Assembly: GCA_005772895.1 (NCBI GenBank)
Contig: SXIH01000068.1
Coordinates: 62,001-126,000, forward strand
Length of the DNA stretch: 64,000 bases
Reading direction: 5' to 3'
Source: Bacteroidota bacterium
GTDB taxonomy: Bacteria; Bacteroidota; Bacteroidia; 2-12-FULL-35-15
Below, one piece after another: positions 33,869 through 43,810 of this stretch. The notes beneath the pieces are model-generated. The model had not been told where the DNA came from and did no database searches. It saw only the letters and a program-made list of their open reading frames with translations. Within the stretch, counting starts at the first letter, position 1; each line of letters starts with the position of its first letter. The translations under genes were made by a program, and so were the position numbers.

Positions 33869-35227
33869 TTAGTTAATCCATTTATTATTAAAAGTACAAT
33901 TTTTAAAATCATCGGCCAGGTGAACATAGGTATCTACCGATTTTTTCTTTATCCAATTCTGAATTGCCTCTTGCTGTTTTTTCGACATTGCTGCATTTTG
34001 AATACTTTGATAATCGTCCACCAAATTTGCTTTGTGAGGCAATGTTCTGGTTTTTAAATACAATATTCTGTATGCTTGCTTTCCGTCAGATGTGGTTGCA
34101 GGCATTGGCTTTGTAAACTCTCCTACTTTTAAATTATCTACAGCAAATGCAATGGTTTGATCAAATTGTCCGAGCTCATCCATTTGGAAACGAGTTGAAC
34201 CTGTATACGGGTTTATAATTAATCCTCCGCTGTTTTTACTTTCGTCATCATCCGAATATCTGGCTGCTATGTCTGAAAACGTAGCTGTATCAGCTAACAA
34301 TCTTTGATAAGTTGTATCTAATGATAATTTTGCTTTATACATATCAGACGCATCCACTTGCGGAGCAATTAACAAACTTCTTGCATCTACCTCTTCTCCT
34401 CTGCGTTCTATTAATTGAATAATAAAATATCCGTAAACGGTTTCGAACACTTCTGAAATTTCACCTTTTTTTAATTTGAATGCCCAGGCATCCCACTCCG
34501 GAACAAACTGTCCACGCTGAATTCCTTCATAAACGCCTCCTTTACTTGCGGAGCCAGGATCCATAGAATACAAACCTGCCATTGTACCAAAACTTGCTTC
34601 TCCTTTTTCAATTCTCAATCGCAATCCTTCAATTTTTGCTTTTGCTTCTTTTTTTGCTTCCGGAGAAATCATTGGTTTTTTTAATATCTGACCAACTTCT
34701 AGTTCAGCATTAATAAATGGAATTGAATCAACAGGAATAGCATTAAAATATTCTTTTACTTCACTTGGAGTAACATTTATTCCTTCAGTAATTTTTCCCT
34801 GCATTTGTTGCTCCAACAATAATTCACGAACGTCATCCTTCAATTCTAATTTATAATCTTCAACAGATTTACCATAGAATTCGGCAAATTTTTCTTCTGA
34901 ACCAAACTGAGAAAGATAATATCTCATTCTTCTTTCCAACTCTTGTTCAATTTGTCCTTCGCTCACTTCCAAACTATCTTTTTGAGCCTGAGCCAATAAA
35001 AGTTTCTGATACAATAACTCCTCCATCAACTTACAGCGGGTGTTTTCATTCACTGGCTCCTGAGCTGCTAACATTTGCTGAAATTGAGTATCCAAATCTG
35101 ATTGAAGGATATAATTGTTTCCAACAACTGCAACAATACGGTCGATTACTTTTTCCTGTGCATTTATACCAAGTGTGCACAACAAACAAAGTCCGGCAAG
35201 CAATAGTTTATTTTTTGAGTTTATCAT
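33869..35227 (-). CDS. SurA-like peptidylprolyl isomerase
   Basis: A 452-residue periplasmic foldase with a signal peptide (ending INAQ). The N-terminal SurA-type chaperone domain begins KVIDRIVAVVGNNYILQSDLDTQ (about 25-47). Two parvulin rotamase regions follow, around 180-285 (ELEVGQILKKP ... GGVYEGIQRGQFVPEWDAWAFKLKKGEISEVFETVYGYFIIQLIERR) and 290-390 (a more divergent one with SDDDESKNSGGLI). It helps fold outer-membrane proteins. The start overlaps the end of the upstream lipoprotein gene by 20 bases. That overlap and the shared direction imply one operon. Confidence 0.88.
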   Translation of the reverse strand: MINSKNKLLLAGLCLLCTLGINAQEKVIDRIVAVVGNNYILQSDLDTQFQQMLAAQEPVNENTRCKLMEELLYQKLLLAQAQKDSLEVSEGQIEQELERRMRYYLSQFGSEEKFAEFYGKSVEDYKLELKDDVRELLLEQQMQGKITEGINVTPSEVKEYFNAIPVDSIPFINAELEVGQILKKPMISPEAKKEAKAKIEGLRLRIEKGEASFGTMAGLYSMDPGSASKGGVYEGIQRGQFVPEWDAWAFKLKKGEISEVFETVYGYFIIQLIERRGEEVDARSLLIAPQVDASDMYKAKLSLDTTYQRLLADTATFSDIAARYSDDDESKNSGGLIINPYTGSTRFQMDELGQFDQTIAFAVDNLKVGEFTKPMPATTSDGKQAYRILYLKTRTLPHKANLVDDYQSIQNAAMSKKQQEAIQNWIKKKSVDTYVHLADDFKNCTFNNKWIN

Positions 35228-36077
35228 TCGTGTAGATTTCTATTTTATTATTGTTGGCTGCATCGTTGTAAACATCTTCAATCATTTTATTAATAAGTTG
35301 CAGCTTACGTTTATTCAATATGATATTTTTTATATTCTCCTTTTCAAATCCCAAAGGAGATAAACTGTTTCTGATTTTAAATCCTTTAATATTTACAAAA
35401 TAATGATTCAATGAATCGCTCACTTCTACAAAGCGGTTGTTCTGCAAAAATAACTCTTTATTATAGGTTTGTATAGGAATTTCTTTTAACAAGTCGTCAA
35501 ACAATAACCATGACGAATCATCGAGGTAAAAGTTACTGGCGAATTGATGGCAATAGCTTTCTAAAAGCTCTCTTTCGCTAGGTAAATCAGACTTATACAT
35601 CCTTTTTAACTTCTCTAATCCGGGCGCTTTTTTATCCACTTTTACATAAACAACCTTAATAATGTTATCCTTTAACTCAAAATCCGCCTGATTATTATTG
35701 TAATACTCTTCTATTTCGGTATCAGAAACAATAGTGTCCAGCTTTTGCTTTACCAGTTCCTTTTCATAGGTATAAGTAATCAATGAATTCCTGTAATCTC
35801 GTAATTGCTTTTCTACGTTTTTTTGTTCATCACCTAAATTACTTTCGGCTTTTTGAGTCACCAATGATTCACGAATCCAGTTGTCGATATATTTTGTTAT
35901 CAGCTCTAAACTATCTTTTGCAGGAGTTCCTACAGGCACAATATCTTTTACTTCGTCTAGATATAAATATTCGTTATTTGCCCGAGCAATGGCAACACGG
36001 TCTTTCTCTTTTTCTGCCTGTGGACCACATGAATAGAAAAGGATAAAGAGTAGTAAATATGTGAATCGTGTTGGCAA
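35208..36077 (-). CDS. Lipoprotein related to SurA/PpiD foldases
   Basis: A 289-residue protein with a lipoprotein signal (MPTRFTYLLLFILFYSC). The first mature residues GPQAEKEKDRV are followed by ARANNEYLYLDEVKDIVP, similar to the SurA N-terminal chaperone strand, then helical ELITKYIDNWIRESLVTQKAE. A C-terminal region holds SPLGFEKENIKNIILNKRKLQLINKMIEDVYNDA, also SurA-like. No complete parvulin catalytic domain is visible, so it is probably a chaperone-only member. It lies between a two-parvulin PPIase gene and the SurA-like gene, whose start it overlaps. Confidence 0.75.
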   Translation of the reverse strand: MPTRFTYLLLFILFYSCGPQAEKEKDRVAIARANNEYLYLDEVKDIVPVGTPAKDSLELITKYIDNWIRESLVTQKAESNLGDEQKNVEKQLRDYRNSLITYTYEKELVKQKLDTIVSDTEIEEYYNNNQADFELKDNIIKVVYVKVDKKAPGLEKLKRMYKSDLPSERELLESYCHQFASNFYLDDSSWLLFDDLLKEIPIQTYNKELFLQNNRFVEVSDSLNHYFVNIKGFKIRNSLSPLGFEKENIKNIILNKRKLQLINKMIEDVYNDAANNNKIEIYTNDKLKK

Positions 36078-36107
36078 GTTTCTTGTTTTGGATTTCGTTA
36101 AAAACTA

Positions 36108-36144
36108 AAATAAGTTTATGGCGTACTACACCATAAACTTATTT
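36108..36144 (-). terminator. Strong hairpin terminator after the two-domain PPIase gene
   Basis: Perfect 14-bp arms AAATAAGTTTATGG / CCATAAACTTATTT with a 9-base loop. On the minus strand it is followed by TTAGTTTTTAA. It lies 16 bases after the PPIase stop, so the downstream lipoprotein gene may be a separate unit or receive reduced read-through. Confidence 0.8.
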
Positions 36145-36160
36145 CAGTGAAGTTCCTTAC

Positions 36161-38170
36161 TTATTTTATTGTTGCAAGAACAGCTTTATCAATATTTACA
36201 GGATATTTTGCTTTTAATGAAGCTATCCATTCTTTCTCTAAATAATTTTGATAATCTGCAGTTACCATACCTTTTGAATCAACATATGATTTAGGCTCCG
36301 GCTTCAATAATTTTGTTGTAACAACAATCACTGTCTTTTTATCTTTTTCAGATTTAAAATCTGCTGATGTTCCCGGATTCCAGTTTTTATCTACAAATTC
36401 GTTTTCACCTTTATTGAAAATGCGTGTTTCAACCTGCAAATTCAATTGGGAATCTTTATTTACAACTGCAATAATATCTTTTTCTGTTTTTTTCTTTTTC
36501 ATCAAACCTCTAACTTGAGCAGCAATTTTATCAGAACCACAGCTATATACAGAAGCTTCTGCACGCTCGTCCCACATATAATTGGTTTTGTTTTTTTCGT
36601 AGAATGTTTTTGAACCCACAGAATCTTTAACTGCTTTACTCCAAACTTTTTGGTCGGTTAATTCAAACAATAAAATTCCATCACGGTATTCCTGCATCAA
36701 TGCTTTGAATTCAGGATATTTTTGATCTAAACGAGTTTCTTCATAAGCTACTGCTGATTCTTCAACAAATTGCTTGTAGAATTGATTTAAAACAATAATA
36801 GCATCTGTTTTAGGACGTTTACTTTGGTGAGATGCGATATAGTTCGCAAAATCTGTTTGTGTATAAACTTTATCATTGAAGTTGAACATTGGCTTTTTCA
36901 ACCCTGTTGCTTTTGCAACATCCCAACGGCCTTCAAACAACAATGTATCCATCACTTTGACAAACTCGTCAACCATTTTAGGAGTTTCTTTGAATTTGTA
37001 TTCTGCCTTTACTTTAGCAATTAAAGATGCACGACCAGCTTGTGAACGGGAATCTTTAGTAACCTTAGCTTTCAATTCATTTTTCATATCTTCGAAAGAA
37101 GCCAATCCTCTTTTGTCGATTAACTTAACAATGTGCCAACCGTATTTTGTTCTCATTGGCTGACTGTAACTTCCTTTTGTTTCTAACCCAAAAGCTGTTT
37201 TTTCAAATTCCAATGGCATTTTTCCTGTTCCGAACCAAGGCAATTCCCCGCCTTTCTTAGCAGTTGATTTATCATCAGAAAATTCTGCAGCTAGTTCTTC
37301 AAACTTAGAACCTGCTTTTAATTTATTATAAATCTCATTAATTTTGGTGAAAGCATTTAAAGAATCTTCTTTAGTCATGGTTGGAGTAGTTTTAACCATA
37401 ATGTGAGCAGCCATTACTTCTCCTTGTGCTTTTCTTCTTTCTGATACTTTTATAATGTGATATCCGTAACGAGTACGAACCGGCATAGAAATTTCTCCTA
37501 CTTTGGTTTTGTAAGCTGCCGTTTCAAATGTATAAACCATTTGTAAAGAAGTAAAAAATCCTAAATCTCCACCATTGTCTTTTGCAGAAGGATCATCGGA
37601 AACACCTTTTTCAGCAGCTACTTTATTAAAATCTTCGCCTTTTAAAATACGTGCACGTAACTTCATTATTTTATTGTAAGCCTCCAGAGTATCTTTAGGT
37701 AAAGCAGTTTCAGTTACTTTCACCAAAATATGAGAAGCATGAACATCTTCCTGCATACGCTCATAGGTTTCCTTCAATAACTTTTCATTCACATCTTTAT
37801 CAGTCAAATAAGGCTGAGCCAATTGCTTGCGATATCCAGCCAATTCTTCTTTGAATGATTTTGCTGTATCTAAACCCAACTCTTCAGCCTCTTTTACTTT
37901 TAATTTAAAGTTTACGAATAGATCAACATAATCTCCCAATGATTTAGAATCACTTGCTCCGTCTTTTGTATTGTTTTTATGAAATACATTCTCAAATTCA
38001 CTAACAGTAACTTTGGTAGTTCCGATTGTCATAAGAACAGGATCTGTTTTAACAGGTTCTGAAACAACCGTAGGTTTTGGTGCCGACTTTTTAGTCTGAG
38101 CAGAAACAGAATTGATGGTCAATAGTGCCAATGGCAAGATTAAAGATTTCGAAAAAACACGCATATTCAT
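36161..38170 (-). CDS. Peptidylprolyl isomerase with two parvulin domains
   Basis: A 669-residue periplasmic protein with a signal peptide (ending SVSAQ; a second ATG lies two codons in). The N-terminal SurA-like segment is PVLMTIGTTKVTVSEFENVF (about 44-63). The first parvulin domain is about 140-245 (VHASHILVKVTE ... GYHIIKVSERR). The second is about 248-355 (EVMAAHIMVKTTPT ... YGWHIVKLIDKRG). A long helical C-terminal region follows. It probably assists outer-membrane protein folding. It is the first gene of the row PPIase, lipoprotein, SurA-like, MoxR, and has a strong terminator after it. Confidence 0.9.
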   Translation of the reverse strand: MNMRVFSKSLILPLALLTINSVSAQTKKSAPKPTVVSEPVKTDPVLMTIGTTKVTVSEFENVFHKNNTKDGASDSKSLGDYVDLFVNFKLKVKEAEELGLDTAKSFKEELAGYRKQLAQPYLTDKDVNEKLLKETYERMQEDVHASHILVKVTETALPKDTLEAYNKIMKLRARILKGEDFNKVAAEKGVSDDPSAKDNGGDLGFFTSLQMVYTFETAAYKTKVGEISMPVRTRYGYHIIKVSERRKAQGEVMAAHIMVKTTPTMTKEDSLNAFTKINEIYNKLKAGSKFEELAAEFSDDKSTAKKGGELPWFGTGKMPLEFEKTAFGLETKGSYSQPMRTKYGWHIVKLIDKRGLASFEDMKNELKAKVTKDSRSQAGRASLIAKVKAEYKFKETPKMVDEFVKVMDTLLFEGRWDVAKATGLKKPMFNFNDKVYTQTDFANYIASHQSKRPKTDAIIVLNQFYKQFVEESAVAYEETRLDQKYPEFKALMQEYRDGILLFELTDQKVWSKAVKDSVGSKTFYEKNKTNYMWDERAEASVYSCGSDKIAAQVRGLMKKKKTEKDIIAVVNKDSQLNLQVETRIFNKGENEFVDKNWNPGTSADFKSEKDKKTVIVVTTKLLKPEPKSYVDSKGMVTADYQNYLEKEWIASLKAKYPVNIDKAVLATIK

Positions 38171-38466
38171 AGTATATATGATTTTTTATTTAGGGTAGCA
38201 AATGTAGTTATTTATGCGATGAATCAAAAAAAAAGAGGGTTTAAAATTTAGCAATTGGGCTGTTAAAATTTGTTAACCTCTCCCCCAGCCCCTCTCCTTG
38301 AAAAGAGGAGAGTGGGGCTTGGTTTAAGTATCCAACTTTGTTTATACTCAAGCAAATAATACTATACATCAATATAATGTTAGCAAGCTTTCTAACATAA
38401 TTTCAAGTGATAGATTTGGCTTATTAGTTTGCAAATAGTATATTTGAAATCGATAAACTATTCTAT
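38171..38466. other. Divergent intergenic region with REP-like element
   Basis: A 296-base gap. From left to right it holds the PPIase leader and an inverted repeat at 38287-38319 (AGCCCCTCTCCT against AGGAGAGTGGGGCT with a 2-base bulge, loop TGAAAAG), an element type frequent in Bacteroidota intergenic DNA as far as I know. The promoter for the 38467 gene follows. No small gene is seen. Confidence 0.6.
38415..38446 (+). promoter_or_regulatory. Promoter of the 38467 T9SS cargo gene
   Basis: TTTG at 38415-38418 and TATATTTG at 38439-38446 are 20 bases apart. This is a full match to the Bacteroidota -33/-7 consensus. The box ends 20 bases before the ATG. Confidence 0.75.
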
Positions 38467-40896
38467 ATGAAAAAAATATTCTCACTACTTCTCTTATCCA
38501 GTTTTGCTTCTACAATTACCTATTCACAAGGAACCTGGGCGCCACTAACAAGTGGAACAACAACTACCTTGTTAGGTGTTTCTGCTCCCAGTTCGAGCTT
38601 ATGCTTTGTTTGCGGGGCAACTGGAACAATCAGAAAAACAAGCAACGCAGGATCAACCTGGAATCCTTTATCCAGCGGGACAGGGCAGAATTTACATTCT
38701 ATTCTTTTTGTGGATATTCTGACCGGGTTTGTGGTTGGGGATAATGGAACTGCCTTAAAAACAACTAATGGAGGAACAAGTTGGGCGCCAATGTCAGTTG
38801 GAACAACAGCCAATTTACGTTTTGTCTACTTTTTCGATTCAAGCAATGGATTTATAAGCGGGGCAGGTGGTTTAATTCTTAAAACTGTGGATGGTGGAAG
38901 TACCTGGACGCCTTGTACAACGGGAACTACCTCACAATTAACTTCTGTTTATTTTACCTCCACTTCGGTTGGTTATGCAGCGGGAGTTGGCGGAACATTA
39001 TTAAAAACTACCACTTCAGGATCTACCTGGTCTGCGTTAACCAGTGGTGTTACATCCAATTTAGGAATAGTTCAATTCACAACACCATCTAATGGTATTG
39101 TTTGTGGAGATGCAGGAGTTATACGTCAAACCTTAACCTCTGGAGCTTCCTGGGGAGCAATTACAAGCGGAACCCCTGATAATTTAACAGGATTGGATTT
39201 TTATGATGCTTCTAATGGTTTTATTGTGGGTGGTGATGTTCCTCTAAATACAGGAAATATTCTCAGAACTACGGATGGTGGAAATACCTGGACGGGGTTC
39301 GCACCCGGTTCTTCCCGTTTGACAAAAGTGGATTTTTATGACGAAAACCTTGGTTACGCTGTAGGTTTGGATGGAACCATTTTACAATATACTGTCCCAC
39401 TTCCACCGGCTGTCCCTGATGGATCTTTTACATCTTCCACTCCGGGCTGTGTAGGACCATTTCAAAATTTTTACAGTTCTATGTATGGTACTCCGGGAGT
39501 AAGCCATACCTGGGATTTTGGCGTTGGTGCTGTTCCTTCAACATCTACACTTTATAATCCTTCTGGTATTTTATATTCTATAGCTGGAGCAAAAGTAGTT
39601 ACTCATATTGCAACAACAGCTCTAGGTTCGGATACTGTAACAAATATTATCACGATCAATCCTTCTCCTGTTGCCAATTTTTCTTCAACTGCTCCTGTTT
39701 GTCCTGGAACAGCTGTAGACTTTAGTAATGCAGGTAGTTCAGGAGTTGGAATAACTTACTCTTGGGATTTTGGTGGCGCTACTCCAAACACATCTACCAT
39801 ATCAAACCCAACAGGAATAGTATATGCAACCGGTGGTTCGAAAACAGTAACCTTTACTGTTACCAACCAATATGGTTGTATCACAACAAATACTCAAACA
39901 ATTAATATCGATACTTTACCAAATGTAAATGCAGGAATGGATTCAACAATCTGTTTCAATACCTCTGTTACAATTGGTGATACAACACTTGCAGGATTGA
40001 CTTATAGTTGGAGCCCAGCTTCCACATTGAGCAATAGTTCTATTTCAAATCCGGTTGCCAGTCCTGTTTCTCCTTCTACAAATTACATTTTAACTGTTGT
40101 AAATACTACAACAGGTTGTTCAAATAAAGATACTGTAATGATTACTATGTTACCTGCACTTGTTGCTAATGCGGGTAGTGATGAAGAAATTTGTAATAAC
40201 GACAGTGTTCAATTAGGAACAGGAGTTGTATTAGGACAATCCTATTCCTGGAGTCCGGCAACAGATTTAAATGATTCAACTATTTCAAATCCTATGTCAA
40301 CTCCAAGTGCTACTACAACTTATACTTTAACCGTTTCAGCAAATGGCTGTTCGAGTGTAATGGATGAAGTAACAATAACAGTTCACAATGCTCCTTCAGT
40401 TTCTGCAGGAATAGATGATACAACAACTGTTGGCGCTTCTGTTCAATTAAATGCTACAGGTGGAATTTTATATGTGTGGACACCTTCTGCAACATTAGAT
40501 AATCCTGGAATTTACAATCCTATTGCTACACCTCCTGTTACTACAACTTACACTGTAACTGTTACGGATTTGAATGGATGCAAAACAAGTGATGCTGTTA
40601 AAATAACAGTTATTGAACCTACTTTTTGGGTGCCTACAGCTTTTAGTCCGGACGGAAATGGAAGCAGTGATATTTTTTATGTACGAGGTGAAGCAATTTT
40701 AGATTTTGAATTTTCTGTATTCAACCGATGGGGAGAAAGAATATTTTTCACAAAAGATATGCTTACAGGTTGGGATGGAACACGACAATCAACAGGAGAT
40801 AAATTACCTGTAGGTGCTTATATTTATACGATTCGCGGAACACAATCAAATGGTTCACCTGTAGATCAAAAAGGAATGATAAATCTTATCAGGTAA
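38467..40896 (+). CDS. Secreted YCF48/BNR-like propeller protein with T9SS type B sorting domain
   Basis: An 809-residue protein with a signal peptide (ending TYSQ). Residues about 20-310 are six or so repeats of the kind GFVVGDNGTALKTTNGGTSW, typical of YCF48/sialidase-like beta-propellers. Residues about 318-480 contain two PKD-like domains (PGVSHTWDFG, GITYSWDFGGA), and about 480-715 are Ig-like repeats. The end is a type B gliding-motility C-terminal domain: FWVPTAFSPDGNGSSDIFYVRG ... FSVFNRWGERIFF ... GWDGT. It is exported by T9SS and probably binds or decorates the cell surface. It is followed 44 bases later by porP/sprF, the usual partner of type B cargo. Confidence 0.9.
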   Translation: MKKIFSLLLLSSFASTITYSQGTWAPLTSGTTTTLLGVSAPSSSLCFVCGATGTIRKTSNAGSTWNPLSSGTGQNLHSILFVDILTGFVVGDNGTALKTTNGGTSWAPMSVGTTANLRFVYFFDSSNGFISGAGGLILKTVDGGSTWTPCTTGTTSQLTSVYFTSTSVGYAAGVGGTLLKTTTSGSTWSALTSGVTSNLGIVQFTTPSNGIVCGDAGVIRQTLTSGASWGAITSGTPDNLTGLDFYDASNGFIVGGDVPLNTGNILRTTDGGNTWTGFAPGSSRLTKVDFYDENLGYAVGLDGTILQYTVPLPPAVPDGSFTSSTPGCVGPFQNFYSSMYGTPGVSHTWDFGVGAVPSTSTLYNPSGILYSIAGAKVVTHIATTALGSDTVTNIITINPSPVANFSSTAPVCPGTAVDFSNAGSSGVGITYSWDFGGATPNTSTISNPTGIVYATGGSKTVTFTVTNQYGCITTNTQTINIDTLPNVNAGMDSTICFNTSVTIGDTTLAGLTYSWSPASTLSNSSISNPVASPVSPSTNYILTVVNTTTGCSNKDTVMITMLPALVANAGSDEEICNNDSVQLGTGVVLGQSYSWSPATDLNDSTISNPMSTPSATTTYTLTVSANGCSSVMDEVTITVHNAPSVSAGIDDTTTVGASVQLNATGGILYVWTPSATLDNPGIYNPIATPPVTTTYTVTVTDLNGCKTSDAVKITVIEPTFWVPTAFSPDGNGSSDIFYVRGEAILDFEFSVFNRWGERIFFTKDMLTGWDGTRQSTGDKLPVGAYIYTIRGTQSNGSPVDQKGMINLIR

Positions 40897-40940
40897 TTAT
40901 AAATTATAAATACTGAAAACTGAATTTTAAAATACTCAAT

Positions 40941-41987
40941 ATGAAAAAAATATATTTAATACTACTTGCTTCGTTGTTATTCGGATTTATGAACAATCAA
41001 TCAGTTGCACAAGATGACCGTTATACTCAATCGTATGCAAATCCATTGAAAATAAATCCTGCTATAATGGGTGTAAACAGAGATATAAAATTCGGTTTGA
41101 ATTACCGCAGTCAATGGTCGGCCATCGAAAAGGGTTATAAAACCTATTCTTTCACAGCCATGTATCCTATCGTTTTAAAAGATGAAAAAGGGAAAGTGGA
41201 TATTGGTGTTACAGGAATGAATGATAAAGCCGGAGCATTCAGCACTGCCGATTTTGCTTTGGCAGTAGATTACAGCAAAGAAATTTCACCAAACAATAAT
41301 CTTTGTTTGTCGTTAATGGCTGGTTATGCGCAAAAATCAATTAATGTAAGTAATCAAACATTTGACAGCCAATATGTTTTAGGAAGTTATAATTCCAGTA
41401 ATCCTACTAATGAAACAACATTTAACAGTTCTGTTTCAAATACTGATATTGGATTTGGGTTCTTATGGTTTTTTAATCCGAACAAAACCGAATCAAGAGT
41501 TAATGCTTACATGGGAATATCAGGATTTCATTTAAATCAACCCAATCAAAGTTTATTGGGTGCAGAAGGAAGATTACCAATGCGTTTTTCTTATCAGGCC
41601 GGAATGAAAATTTTAGGAAATGGAAAAGTAGATCTTAGTCCGGCAGCAAGAGTGAACAATCAAAATGGAAATTTAGAACCTGCAGCAGGATTATATGCCA
41701 ACTACCATTTTAATGACAACTTGGTTTTTGTGATTGGTGGATGGTACAGAGCTCATGATGCAACTGCTGTTGTTGTTGGTTTTGAGCATACAAATTTCAC
41801 ATTGGGTTATAGTTACGATATGATTTCATCAGGATTGAATGACGCAAAAAATACCGTTAAAGCGAATGAAATTACTCTGTCGATTAAGTTTAACAAAGGA
41901 CAAAAAGCTAAAACAAATATGGATGAAGTAGAGAAGGAAATTTTGAAGGATGCAAAGTTGTATAGTAATCCTATTATGTCGTTCTAA
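40941..41987 (+). CDS. PorP/SprF family T9SS membrane protein
   Basis: A 348-residue outer-membrane protein with a signal peptide (ending SVAQ). The start of the mature part, DDRYTQSYANPLKINPAIMG, matches the family-typical PorP_SprF pattern (YxxNPlaiNPAyaG). The rest consists of alternating amphipathic strands forming a predicted barrel of 14 or so strands. SprF-like proteins are needed for secretion or surface attachment of the type B cargo encoded just upstream, and the arrangement here (cargo, then PorP) follows that rule. The gap holds an AT-rich word tract but no terminator, so they are probably co-transcribed. Confidence 0.93.
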   Translation: MKKIYLILLASLLFGFMNNQSVAQDDRYTQSYANPLKINPAIMGVNRDIKFGLNYRSQWSAIEKGYKTYSFTAMYPIVLKDEKGKVDIGVTGMNDKAGAFSTADFALAVDYSKEISPNNNLCLSLMAGYAQKSINVSNQTFDSQYVLGSYNSSNPTNETTFNSSVSNTDIGFGFLWFFNPNKTESRVNAYMGISGFHLNQPNQSLLGAEGRLPMRFSYQAGMKILGNGKVDLSPAARVNNQNGNLEPAAGLYANYHFNDNLVFVIGGWYRAHDATAVVVGFEHTNFTLGYSYDMISSGLNDAKNTVKANEITLSIKFNKGQKAKTNMDEVEKEILKDAKLYSNPIMSF

Positions 41988-42018
41988 TCGCAATACTTAA
42001 GGCACGTTTCTTACGGAG

Positions 42019-42121
42019 CGTCATTGCGAACGAAGTGAAGCAATCTCTCACGATGATGGTTTGACTTACGATTACGGAAGAGATTGCCGCATCCCGCGAA
42101 AATGCGGGACTCGCAATGACG
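42019..42121. repeat. Inverted-repeat element, CGTCATTGCGA family, copy 1
   Basis: Terminal arms CGTCATTGCGA (42019-42029) and TCGCAATGACG (42111-42121), inner arms GCAATCTC and GAGATTGC, and an internal hairpin around CATCCCGC / GCGGGA. Lies downstream of guaB and porP. Copy 2 lies upstream of guaB. Confidence 0.85.
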
Positions 42122-42154
42122 TCCTAAAAAAATCTTTGTGATTTACTGTTAAAA

Positions 42155-43624
42155 CTACCTACTATAATTCGGAGCTTCCCTAGTAATTGAAATTCCGTGA
42201 GGATGACTTTCACGGATACCAGAGTTTGTAATACGAATGAATTTTGCCTTTTGAAGTTCGGGAATTGTTTTTGCTCCGCAATATCCCATTCCGGCTCTTA
42301 ATCCTCCAACAAATTGATAAATAACTTCGGCTAAATTTCCTTTTACCGGAACTCTTCCTGAAATTCCTTCTGGAACTAATTTTTTAATATCATCCTCTGC
42401 ATCTTGGAAATAGCGGTCTTTCGAGCCCATTTGCATAGCTTCAATAGAACCCATTCCACGATACGATTTGAATTTTCTTCCTTCAAAAATAATTGTTTCA
42501 CCAGGTGATTCTTCTACACCTGCAAACATAGAACCCATCATTACTGAACTAGCCCCGGCAGCCAATGCTTTTACAATATCACCAGTAAAACGAATTCCTC
42601 CATCAGCAATAATAGGAACACCTTTTCCTTTTAATGCTTTTGCTACTTCCATTACAGCTGTTAATTGAGGAACACCAACACCTGCAATAATTCTGGTTGT
42701 ACAAATGGAGCCCGGACCAATTCCGACTTTTACTGCATCTGCACCGGCAGCAACTAATGCTAAAGCTCCTTCAGGAGTTCCAACATTTCCAACAACAACT
42801 TGTAATCCGGGATATGCTTTTTTTATTTTTTTCAATGAATCAATAACTCCTTTTGAATGTCCGTGTGCTGTGTCTAAAACAACAGCATCAACTCCTGATT
42901 TCATCAAAGCATCTACTCTTTCCAAAACATCAGATGTAACGCCAATAGCAGCTGCAACACGTAATCTACCTAAACTATCTTTATTTGCATTTGGATGAAC
43001 CTTTACTTTTATAATATCTCTGTAGGTAATTAATCCGACAAGTTTTCCGTTTTTATCTACAACAGGAAGCTTTTCGATTTTATGATGTTGTAAAATTTGT
43101 TCTGCCTTTTTTAAATCTGTTCCGACTTTAGCAACAATCATATTCTTGCTGGTCATCACTTCTTTAACAGGACGTTTTAAGCTTTTTTCGAAACGCAAAT
43201 CACGATTAGTAACTATACCAATTAAATCCCTTGTATCATTCACAACAGGAATTCCGCCAATCTTATTCTCTTTCATTAAGTTCAGAGCATCTTTCACGGT
43301 AGCAGTTTCCAGTACAGTAACAGGGTCCAATATCATTCCACTCTCCGAACGCTTTACCTTACGCACTTGGTCAGCTTGATCTTGAATGGTCATGTTTTTA
43401 TGCAATACTCCTATTCCTCCTTCTTGGGCAATGGCAATAGCCAACCTATATTCAGTAACAGTATCCATTGCAGCGGACACAACCGGGGTATTCAGAATGA
43501 TTTTTTTAGTGAAATGTGAAGTTGTAATTACTTCTCGAGGCAACACTTCGGAATAAGCAGGTACTAAAAGTACATCATCGTAAGTTAAGCCTTCACCTAC
43601 AAATTTGCTTGAATCTAATGGCAT
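42155..43624 (-). CDS. guaB: Inosine-5'-monophosphate dehydrogenase
   Basis: A 489-residue TIM-barrel enzyme that oxidises IMP to XMP with NAD, the committed step of GMP synthesis, in the cytoplasm. The start is [20 protein letters not shown]. Two CBS domains interrupt the barrel at about 95-210. The catalytic Cys loop [19 protein letters not shown] lies near 302-320, with Cys about 307. The flap [14 protein letters not shown] and the [10 protein letters not shown] loop are intact. It is transcribed from a well-matched promoter at 43655-43687. GuaA, the next enzyme, is encoded about 14 kb away. Both flanks of the gene carry related inverted repeats. Confidence 0.97.
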   Translation of the reverse strand: MPLDSSKFVGEGLTYDDVLLVPAYSEVLPREVITTSHFTKKIILNTPVVSAAMDTVTEYRLAIAIAQEGGIGVLHKNMTIQDQADQVRKVKRSESGMILDPVTVLETATVKDALNLMKENKIGGIPVVNDTRDLIGIVTNRDLRFEKSLKRPVKEVMTSKNMIVAKVGTDLKKAEQILQHHKIEKLPVVDKNGKLVGLITYRDIIKVKVHPNANKDSLGRLRVAAAIGVTSDVLERVDALMKSGVDAVVLDTAHGHSKGVIDSLKKIKKAYPGLQVVVGNVGTPEGALALVAAGADAVKVGIGPGSICTTRIIAGVGVPQLTAVMEVAKALKGKGVPIIADGGIRFTGDIVKALAAGASSVMMGSMFAGVEESPGETIIFEGRKFKSYRGMGSIEAMQMGSKDRYFQDAEDDIKKLVPEGISGRVPVKGNLAEVIYQFVGGLRAGMGYCGAKTIPELQKAKFIRITNSGIRESHPHGISITREAPNYSR

Positions 43625-43654
43625 ATGAACAAGGTTCTATGGTTAAAATTCCCG

Positions 43655-43687
43655 CAAAGATACACTTTTTTTTGGTATGAATATCAA
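43655..43687 (-). promoter_or_regulatory. Promoter of guaB
   Basis: On the minus strand TATCTTTG (43655-43662) and an upstream TTG (43685-43687) are 22 bases apart, fitting the Bacteroidota consensus. The box ends 30 bases before the guaB ATG. Confidence 0.7.
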
Positions 43688-43711
43688 CATTATAGCAAAC
43701 TGTTTACTATA

Positions 43712-43797
43712 CGTCATTGCGAGCGATTGAAGCAGTCTCTCACAATCAGGAGAATCGCCACTATTAGGAAAGATTGCTTCAATCGCTCGCAATGACG
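43712..43797. repeat. Inverted-repeat element, CGTCATTGCGA family, copy 2
   Basis: Perfect 23-base terminal arms (43712-43734 and 43775-43797), starting CGTCATTGCGAGCGATTG, around a 40-base centre. It lies between the histidine kinase stop and the guaB promoter and shares its outer 11 bases with copy 1. Confidence 0.9.
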
Positions 43798-43810
43798 ATT
43801 CCATCTAATC

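Noticed and set aside
35208-35227. Frameshift joining the foldase lipoprotein and the SurA-like protein
   Set aside because: Each has its own signal peptide and stop; the 20-base overlap is an ordinary operon overlap.
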